Shown: positions 22,632-64,000 of the stretch, piece after piece
Layout of the letters: the number at the start of each line of letters is the position of its first letter
Numbering within the stretch: position 1 is the first letter of the stretch
Assembly (NCBI RefSeq): GCF_949628265.1
Contig: NC_088790.1
Coordinates: 1,616,545-1,680,544, forward strand
DNA length: 64,000 nucleotides
Direction of reading: 5' to 3'
Source: Cloeon dipterum
Lineage: Eukaryota; Arthropoda; Insecta; Ephemeroptera; Baetidae
The notes under the pieces: generated by a model
What the model was told of the DNA's origin: nothing
Databases searched by the model: none
Seen by the model: only the letters and a program-made list of their open reading frames with translations
Made by a program: the position numbers and the translations under genes

Positions 22632-23732
22632 GAATTGCAAAAACTGCAGACCATTCGACTCGTTTCAACCTACCCTAAATAGCCATCGGAATTTGGGTTG
22701 GATTTTTTTCAATTTAAGAGGGTTTTATCTGCGATATAAATTTCTAAAATTGCAAAGCGACGTGATTTTTCTCGTTACTTTAATGCATGGGGTCGAAGGG
22801 GGATGAGGGTTGAGCAACCTCGAAACCCTTCGGCTATCTAGAAGAGGTTGAGACGAGTCGAATGGTGTGCAGTTTTTTCAATTCTCACTTTTAAAATCCT
22901 AGATTAAGCGATGACAATATTGGCATAAAGCGAAATTTATCTTATTTTTGCTAATATTTCCACCGCCTAATCTCTGTTTCTAAAAGTCAAAATTGCAAAA
23001 ACTACCCACCGTTCGATTCGTCTTAACCTCCCCTAGATAGCCGATGGGTTTTGAGTGTGGTCAACTTTCATCCCCCTTCCACCCCGTGTCTTAAAGTAAA
23101 GAGAAAACTCACGTCGGTTTGCTTTTTTAGAAATTTATTCAGAGATAAAAACACTTAAATTGAAAAAATCTACCCCAAATCCCCATGGCTAGGAGGAAGG
23201 GGAAGTTGAGACGATTCGAACCATGGGTAGTTTTTGCAATTATCACCGTCAGAAAGCGAGATTTAGCGCTTGGAATGCTTTCAACAATCAAAAGTTTTAT
23301 TTCTGCCAAATTTAACTGCCAAATCTCGGGCTCGTTGTTCAGAATTTAAAAAACTAACAACCGTTAGACTCGTCTTGACCTTCCCTGACCAGATGAAACG
23401 TTAGGGGTGATTACCCTCCATACCCTGAATAGCTATATTACAATATATCCCTTTGTGAAAATTTATTATAACAGTTAGAAGCTGTATTTGTTAATTCTTT
23501 TTAATTTGATTTAAATTTTGTTTTAATTTCGGAATTGGATGGTAATTTATATGGAGTTTTGGATAATTTTAAATGGGCTTTTAAGCCCTGGGGATCCATG
23601 CTGACAATAATATTTTTGCTATTATAATTGTAGTAAGGGGTGGGAGGGGACGAGGGTTGCAACATCTCATGATAACCCTTCAACTATCTAAGGGAGGTTG
23701 AGACGAGTCTAACGGTGTGCAGTTCTTGTAAA
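22632..23732. repeat. Six copies of a 50-60 bp motif in strictly alternating orientation
   Basis: A motif around accattcgactcgtctcaac with agatagcc appears forward at 22632-22690, 22989-23048 and 23342-23400. It appears reverse-complemented at 22825-22885, 23185-23241 and 23672-23732. Copies are diverged but keep gttgagacgagtc and the tgcagtttttgcaatt edge. Each neighbouring pair could fold into a long stem. No coding capacity is seen. Confidence 0.65.
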
Positions 23733-24792
23733 TCTGAGGATCACAAGCCGAGATGGTGGTGCAAAGAGTAAAAAATCCGGAAAAAACAGGGTTTTTGTAA
23801 AGGAATTTCTCAAAAATGAAAAAGATCACTCTGAAATTTTAGCTCGAGCTCACACATGACACAGGGAATCATTAAGGTTCAATTTTAAAATTTTAAAACC
23901 ACGAGCCTAATTGTTAAAAAAGTTAAAAAGATCCAAAAATTTAAAGGTAATATTTTTTTAATAATCTATAATCTAATAATTATTTATTATTTTTTTAATA
24001 ATTAGGCAGTAAGATGAATTAAGATCCTAAAACCAACACATTTAAAAAATGAGTTATTCGAGAAATTTTTAACCTATTTTAAAAAAAATATCGAAATCGT
24101 GCAAAATTCCCTGAAAAATACAGCTCAAAAGAGGAAGCAACAGGTTTTTGTGGATTAAAAAGCAGTGTTGTAATTATTTTTCAGGTGCTCACCGCACTTT
24201 AATTATGTAATTATACTCATAGATTTTCACAAATTTCTGCATTCAAATTAGAGTTGCATCTTACAATTTAAGGATATACAGCTGGGCTTACAACTGTCAA
24301 ACTTGCTTTTTTGTCGAGTTTCGTTTTGAAAACTGTCGCGCGATAAAACGATGTAACTGCGGTTAAAATTTTTAAATGCACTTCATCATGTTACTTCGCT
24401 GGCATCTTCGGTTTGCTTCGCAATATATAATTCTCTTTGTGTTTTTAAAAACAGCAGCAACTAATATGCGGTTAAAAATTTTACAATGTATAATTATGCG
24501 AGTGCGACGAATTCGACATGAACAATCATTTGTTTAAAAAAAGCGGCGAGTGTCTCTCGAAAAAAGCAATTTGGGGAATATCACATAAAATTATGGACAG
24601 TTAACAAAATCCTAAAATTATCAGAGCGCGCTTAAAGTTAAGAATTTTTTGTTTCAAACAGAAAAATCGTTGCGAAGTCGAACCGAACAAAAGATTTGTG
24701 TGTGTTTAGTAGCGGTTTGGTTAATTAAAATGTTAAGTACTTCAGTCCTCAATGATCGATTTGAGCGAAAATGGCACTGAAAAGAGGAATTC

Positions 24793-24814
24793 GTATGTGT
24801 GTGTGTGTGTGTGT
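24793..24814 (+). repeat. GT microsatellite
   Basis: An uninterrupted run of about ten GT units. A similar run lies at 25753-25772. Confidence 0.8.
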
Positions 24815-25752
24815 CGAAGAGGAGGAAATGCTGCAACGGAAAGGGAGAAAAATCATCGGCGGGCGGCGCCTCTTAAATAGATAATTAGCTAAAATTGATA
24901 TTTTCAGTGAGTATTGCCACGACTCTGCTTTCGTTCGTCTCCCTCCTAACAATTACATAAATTTATTCGAGTGATCAAGGTTCGCTGACTCTTGAGATTT
25001 CAACGTTTCATACATTAAGGCAGTGCTAATTCTTCTCATGCATCGAAAACGAAAATCCACGCAATTCAAAAAACATCGGCCCAGATCTCTTAACTTTACG
25101 CAAATCAGACTACCTCACTTACAAAGGGCCAGAGCAAATCAGTTCTTATACAAAATCAAGTTAATTTCCGATCAGAGATCACCAAGCAACCAAATTTATT
25201 TCCAAAAAATCCGAATCACGAGAAATTCAGCGCACAACACTTGGATAGGCCGTTGAACAAAGGCCGAAAGTCACAACAGGCTGCTGTTTCTCTCAAAAAA
25301 ATTTGCAAAGAAAGGGCAAAGAGACTTGGCATGATCCGAGTTCGGAATAGGGATGCGCAAAACCGACTGTCAAGTTTCCTTCTCTTTGATTTTCCTAGGA
25401 GCCACGCCCCCAATTCCGAAAATTCTGGTTTGGAAAAGAATTAAAAAGTGGGTCTCGATTATTCCAAGCAAAAATCGATTACTGTTGCACATCCCTGGTT
25501 ATCAATTCGTTCCTCGTTAGGCCTACACTGCTTGGTTTCGTTTATATTTAATCATAATGAGATCTCGATGACCTTCAAGACAGGGTTTGTTTGTTTGTTT
25601 CGATTCGTAAAATCGACATCGTTCGTCAGATTCAACAAACGTGGTCCAAATTTTCCGTCAAATGTGTTCATGTGTTTTTATACTAGAGTAATTACAGAAA
25701 AACGAATTTTCTCTCTCGTGTGTTTGTGTACAGCAACTCGAAAAAAGTATAG

Positions 25753-25772
25753 TGTGTGTGTGTGTGTGTGTG
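25753..25772 (+). repeat. GT microsatellite
   Basis: An uninterrupted run of GT units, about 950 bases from a similar run at 24793. Confidence 0.8.
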
Positions 25773-26379
25773 CTAATGTCTATTTGGCCAATCCGATTAT
25801 GGTACACATATTTAAGGGCTGATAATAATTTTACAGTAACAACACAGCGGCAATCCTTCGTTCCGAAGTCCGTAAAAAACCTGCTTGTTCGTCGTCCGAG
25901 CGGCTGCCTGAATTTTCGACAAATTCGCAACGCCTACACTCTTTCTTTAGAATGTCTAATTGCACAAAGAGTCAAATGACACGACACAAAATTGGCTGAG
26001 AGCTGAAGTAGCGGAGAACTGGCAGGGCAGAAGCGGCCGTTTGTCGGGTCGGGAGGGGGGCAAAAATTCACAACTGGGTTTGAGCTTATTGCTGCGCGTG
26101 TTTCCAGCCACTCGTTTGGTCAACTTTGTCCGGGGGTAAAATCAGCGTTAAAAACGGCGGTAAATACGAAATTTCTATTTACACCGAGCGGCAAACGCGT
26201 GCGTCAAAATTAAATTTAAAAACCATTAAAAAGGCAAAAACCAAAGCGAATAAAACGTAGAGAAATTATAAAAAACCAGGAACTGTAAGCAGCGGAGCAC
26301 TGGAATCCTACCAATCGATTTTTGAGGGCCGAGAAATCGAAAATGTCGTTGATTACACGAATTTTGACGTGAATCCAGC

Positions 26380-26460
26380 TCAAGAACGCCGGCAACCAAT
26401 CAGAAACGCTTTAGATCGAGACTGCAGCGCCACAGTGGCAGCCAGTGCAAACTGAGGATT
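26380..26460 (+). repeat. MITE-related fragment
   Basis: The stretch caagaacgccggcaaccaat plus ctgcagcgccacagtggcag recurs with changes at 34378-34460 (caagaacgccagtgaccaat) and near 54109-54180. It is a dispersed, non-coding repeat. Confidence 0.45.
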
Positions 26461-26917
26461 TGTGTCTACGCTTGCGAACCAGACACGCCCACTTCAAGAC
26501 TGTTATTCGAAGAATCACGCACTCGAGGGGGCGTGCCCAAATGTAAACAAACGTGGCGTGTCCCCGCAATCACATCTCTCAATGGTCAACGGTGTTTCAA
26601 GGTTAATTCTAGCCAAAAACCAGCGATTCTTCGCGAATTTTCGCCCAAGCGACCTCAAAAATGGATGGAGTTTAGTGGAAAAAAATTCGTTGCTAGTTAA
26701 AAAAATGAAATTGACCAAAATCGGCGGGTGGGCGGGGGTGGGAGAGGAGGCACAGCCGTTCGCTTGTCGATTCTCAGCTGGGGGCGGGGTCTGGGGGTCA
26801 CTTCCGGCGGCCGCGGCGGCAGTAGGGCGCGCAGGCGGCGGCGGGGCCGCACTCTCCGCACGACCTGAGGCGCGGCCTCAGGCGCACGGCCCAGTCCAAT
26901 TTTGTGCTCAGCCGCAG

Positions 26918-59228
<32,311 letters not shown>

Positions 59229-59248
59229 TGTCCCTTTTGATCCATCAG

Positions 59249-60192
59249 CTGAAACAAACGCTGCCTCCGCTGGCTGGCTCCCTGCTGCTGCAGCTCACCT
59301 TATCCGCTCGGGGTGCAGGCGGCCGGCATGGCGTCGTTATCTCATTCCGTCGGCAAGGGCCCGGATCTAATTGCTCCTCGCTCTCGCACTCTCGTTCGCA
59401 CCAACCAAGGGCAGCCGACTAAAAACACTCGCACCAGCCGCCCAGCACCAGCAGCCTCGCTTGCCTTTGCTGCTTCGCTCACCTCCAAGCTGTTCTTTCA
59501 CCTCCCCTTCCCCTCGAACGGATTCCGAGTGAGACGAGCGGCCGACCTCTGGCTTCCTCTTCCCGCCGTCTCGAGGCGCCACCAAATTAACTCACAAAAT
59601 TCTTATTCGCAACGCCAGCAAATGCCAGCTGCGAATTAATATTTTGACGAAGCGAATTTTTTTATTTTTTCACAATGTATTTGGACGGAGTCAGGACGGA
59701 GTGGAAGGAACATCAATATTTTTATTCAAAAAAACACGCGAATCGCGTCTGGAGATCTGGTGTAAGCCACTTGCATATTCATTTGACAGATGGCAGCTCC
59801 GTTGAGGAAAATTGATATTCTGGCTACCAACCACCACCAACCAAACAAGGAGTGAAATTCGCAGGGAAGAATTTTGCTTTAACACTAACACAGAGTCTAA
59901 AATCACTCAGCATTTTCAAACTGCTTTACCCATTTATTCTGTATTAAAATTAAATTTCATCCCTTTCGCTTTATATTCCACGTAAAATTGTAATTTTTTG
60001 CAGCAGTGCTGGTCCTTCTCGGTTGGCTGCACTGACGTAATTCATTTTCCTGCGCATCGCGTGTTGTTTACATGGAAATTCACACGCAGTTTCACGTTTC
60101 TAGCTAAGATTTTCGTTGTTCTTTTTAATTGGAAAGAGATTTGAATCAAGCAGATCACTTATTTGCCGTTTGATTTGCTATAACGAGTGAAA
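59249..60192. promoter_or_regulatory. Head-to-head region between DYRK2-type kinase and ZCCHC10
   Basis: This is under 1 kb between divergently read genes. The part next to the kinase (to about 59580) is GC-rich and may hold its 5' untranslated exon or promoter. The part next to ZCCHC10 is AT-rich. Shared regulation is possible; no specific factor sites were identified. Confidence 0.4.
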
Positions 60193-60914
<722 letters not shown>

Positions 60915-63900
60915 CTGTAAATGTGTAAAGGAAAGAGACTCCAATAATTCCAATCGGATTTGAAATTTCTTTATTTTTTATTGTTTATCAGGAGGATTAA
61001 ACTAAACCATTTCAATTCAACTTTCTATTCAGGGTTGCATTTGCTTACCACCTGGTTTTTATCACTCAATGTTTGCCCATTTCTTACGCTATAAGTTAAT
61101 TCTTCCATGTTTCCCCTGTGAAAATTTAAATTTTGCGGTTGGATTGGTCAGAATTTCCTCTTCTCTGTAGATTTTGTCTTTTAAATTGCCATTTTCTACC
61201 TCAATTTCTCCAGTTGAGGTCGTAAGCAAAATATTAGAAAATTATTGAAAACAGTTGCAAACAACATTGCCTGCAAGAAACTGGTTAAATTGAATTAAAC
61301 GGTTTATACCAGTGCACTGAATTTGTTTTTATAAAATTCTGCTTTTTCGCAGCCCTGTAATATGTCACCACAACATAGATCAGGAGGTGGAATTCATCAC
61401 CACAAAAATGAACATCAAAGTTCATTAATTTTTCTCACCAAAAATGGTTAATATCACTACTTTGGTTGGAATATATAAATAAATGTATTGCTGTCTGTGT
61501 TCAATGTAAGAAGTGCTGCGATTATTTCCCAATTTTTATGAAAAGACACTTTCTTTCGGATATATTGCACTTTTTTTGAAGTGAATTGAATTTACCTCAG
61601 AGAGATTTTGAATCAAATTCATTTTTACGATATATGAAATCCAGTAGGATAAATTGTCATCAAGTTGTTGGAAAGGGGTTTAAACTAAAATCGAGCCTGA
61701 AAAATAAAAAATATTTTTTATCCAACCCCCTTAAAGAGATTGTGTTTGCAAATTTGGAAGACTAAAGGTGTGAAATTAGGGCGCGCTCGATTTTTTTCTG
61801 CGCTTCTAACCGTCACAAGACAATCTGATAAGCAGAAATCCTGCGACTCGTCTGAACAACTAAAACTAAGAAAAATAAATTGGGCAATTGTCCCCCCGTG
61901 CTATCAAAATTTCAAATGTTTATTTCAGTCACTCCTAATCGCTCGTCATAACACGAAAAATTACTTTCAGCTGAAATATTTCAGACAAATTGTTATTAAA
62001 ATAAAAACTAATGAACTGACTTCATTTGTAATTTTTTACGCCAATATTTGTACATGATTTTTTTGTAAAGTCTTCTCAGCATTTATTTTTTCTTCTATGT
62101 ATTCCTGGAGTGAAGAATTCTTCAGATCATTATGAAAATTGTTAAATAAACCTCGCATAATTAAAATTTTCCGAACGCTATTAATTTTTGTCAGCCGCAG
62201 AAACAAATATTTCAGCAACAAAACTAAATGAATTTTTTAACAATTTAGAGGTTTAATTCCTTTAAACATATTGCAACGTATAAAAGATCCGTGGTATTCT
62301 TTTCAATTTTTTATTTAAATAAAAACATGGACTTCACTACAGAAACAAATCATTTAAAATAAATACAAAAAAGCGTCTTTTAACTTACCACATTTTTGTG
62401 GAACAAAAATATGTATATCAATTTAAGATTTATATGATCATGTGAAATTTAAAAAGTAAATAATCTTCAACGAAAAAATAACTCTAGACTACCTGAAAAT
62501 TGAAAAAAATTTCCAATTTCACAATCGCTTCAGGTTTACGATTTTTTCAGAAATGTGTAACTTTTTAATGGATGGAGAGAAAACATTTAATTTGGTGTCT
62601 AAAACATTCATCACTTCATGCCCAACATTGTAGACTGCCTTCGTCAGTCCAAGGTCAAGGTCACAAAAATTTTTCTAAAAAGCGCATGTGTAAGGGTACA
62701 AACATTTTTTAATTTGAAATAGCCAAAATATGCTTTTTTTTAATGGAGAATAACATATTAAAAAAATTACATCCAAAGATTATTCCTGGTTTTAAAGCAA
62801 ATTGCACCCTGATTTTTTGCACCCCTAAAATGAAACTAATTTGCAAATTCACCGACTTCAACGAAATTTGGTGTCGATGCGATGGAGCTTGACTAACTAT
62901 TAGTTTTTCAGGGGGTTGAAAATACTCTATTCTCCACCTCCAGGGGATAGATTTTCATCAGAAATTAAATATTAGGCCGTTCTTGGTGCCGATGCCTAGG
63001 TTCTCGACCTCGTGGAACTCAATTCTGGTGTCAATTTTGCATGTGATCCTCAGTTTTGAACCTTTAGGATGAGGTCCGAGAATCATGCGCGCGTCATTAT
63101 TGCGCTGAACCTTTCGTCAACTCGCTTCCATAAATAAAAAAAAAAGTAAAAAAGCGAGCGAGCGCGCAGAGTGTCATTTGAGGCGAGTTGGTTGTGCAAA
63201 GTCGGTCAGTTTCCCATTACCATCCGCGCGCACGTTTTCTATCTGATGTCGAAAATAAATTTGCCTCATTTATAATGAAATGAGTGGAAAATAAACACAC
63301 GTGCGCGCAACACTTAATCCTCGAGTGGAAATTTCCGCCTGCTTCACATGCTGGAAAAACTCTATTAATAATGGGGCCATAGAAAGAGATGAGTGTCGTG
63401 TGACTTGCTTGCGACCGAGAGGAGAAATAAAAAATTACAACATTTCCGAGCAACCGAGCATCCAAACAAGAATTGGAGTGTGCGTTCACGGAAACGGAAA
63501 GAGCAGGACACACGCCGCGGCCCGAGGAAGGATATGTTTGTATTTTATCCCCCTTTTGCATTAACGCGCAGGTGCTGACGTTATCAGTGCATTTACTCGC
63601 GCGCCGAGAGCATGTCATTAGTTGTCTGTCATCTGCAGCTTGTAATTTAACAATGAAATCGATTTCGCATTTCGGCCCACGCATCCAACGCAATAAATAA
63701 CCCCAATGCGCTGATGGGATACAAAATTAACATGCCGAAATTTATTTTATTCCTTTTAAAGATTTTTTTATTTTGAAATTCGATTTTCTGTAGAAACTTT
63801 TTTTCTTCCCAATTTAAAAAGGAGCAAAAAATGATCAAAATAATATTTTTTGTCACTGCGTGCGTGTCTTTTTTTTTAAATGGTTTATTATTTGTCTAGT

Positions 63901-64000
63901 AAAATATTGTCATTTTTAAAGATTTTTTTGTATCATTGAGAGTGCTCAGGGAACGCCCTAATGTGTCGTTCCTGACCTTCCAAAAGGTCAAATTGGATAA
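60915..64000. other. 3-kb downstream region without supported gene
   Basis: From the ZCCHC10 stop to about 63.05 kb the sequence is AT-rich, with only short frames lacking recognisable motifs. From about 63.1 to 63.7 kb GC content rises (gcgagcgagcgcgcag, cgcgcgcacg), which could be the promoter or 5' end of a gene beyond the window edge. I found no exon that I can support. Confidence 0.35.

Larger units (their letters stand above)
21655..26917. other. Convergent intergenic region, 5.3 kb, repeat-bearing
   Basis: This lies between the 3' ends of the Sushi/MAM gene (plus) and the DYRK2-type kinase (minus). It holds the alternating inverted repeats at 22632-23732 and GT microsatellites near 24796 and 25754. 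A CCACGCCCCC motif is at 25401 and a MITE-related fragment at 26380-26460. No coding gene is supported; open frames here are short and lack recognisable motifs. Confidence 0.4.

Overview
The window is animal nuclear DNA, most likely from an arthropod and probably an insect. Genes are split by short GT-AG introns (about 50-600 bases). They include a Methuselah-like GPCR (a family known mainly from arthropods), serine protease homologues, a class II DYRK kinase and a ZCCHC10 zinc-knuckle protein. Between and inside the genes lie many small degenerate transposon-like repeats. I could not identify the species. All gene models below were joined by hand from splice sites and reading-frame phase.

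Left part (1-6.2 kb): a small family of RNase H1-like genes. One runs leftward off the window edge (953 to 319 and beyond). One runs rightward and is complete (1702-4379, 331 residues). The third is a decayed rightward copy (about 5600-6136). Gene 1 and gene 2 share two intron positions and phases, and each has lost different catalytic acids of the RNase H site, so they look like diverged pseudoenzymes. This is the most unusual content of the window.

Next (9.3-16.8 kb): a block with a membrane-anchored serine protease homologue that has lost all three catalytic residues, a Methuselah-like GPCR, and a second protease that keeps the catalytic triad but needs two frameshifts. The GPCR also needs one frameshift. 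Real pseudogenisation and assembly indels must be told apart here.

17.6-21.7 kb holds an intact ten-exon gene for a predicted type I membrane protein: signal peptide, two Sushi domains, MAM, somatomedin-B-like domain, Thr-rich stalk, transmembrane helix and short tail.

26.9-59.2 kb on the minus strand is a DYRK2-type kinase. Its four recognisable coding exons are separated by a 28-kb intron that splits the kinase domain between the catalytic loop and the DFG motif. The intron is filled with repeats: a complete non-autonomous hAT-like element with an exact 8-bp target duplication, GATGGCGCC-ended MITEs, ATCTCATTTTGAGAT arrays, a CCACGCCCC-type repeat, a SINE-like copy, a LINE tail and a long GA microsatellite. 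Head to head with the kinase is a ZCCHC10 homologue (60193-60914). The last 3 kb hold no gene I can support.
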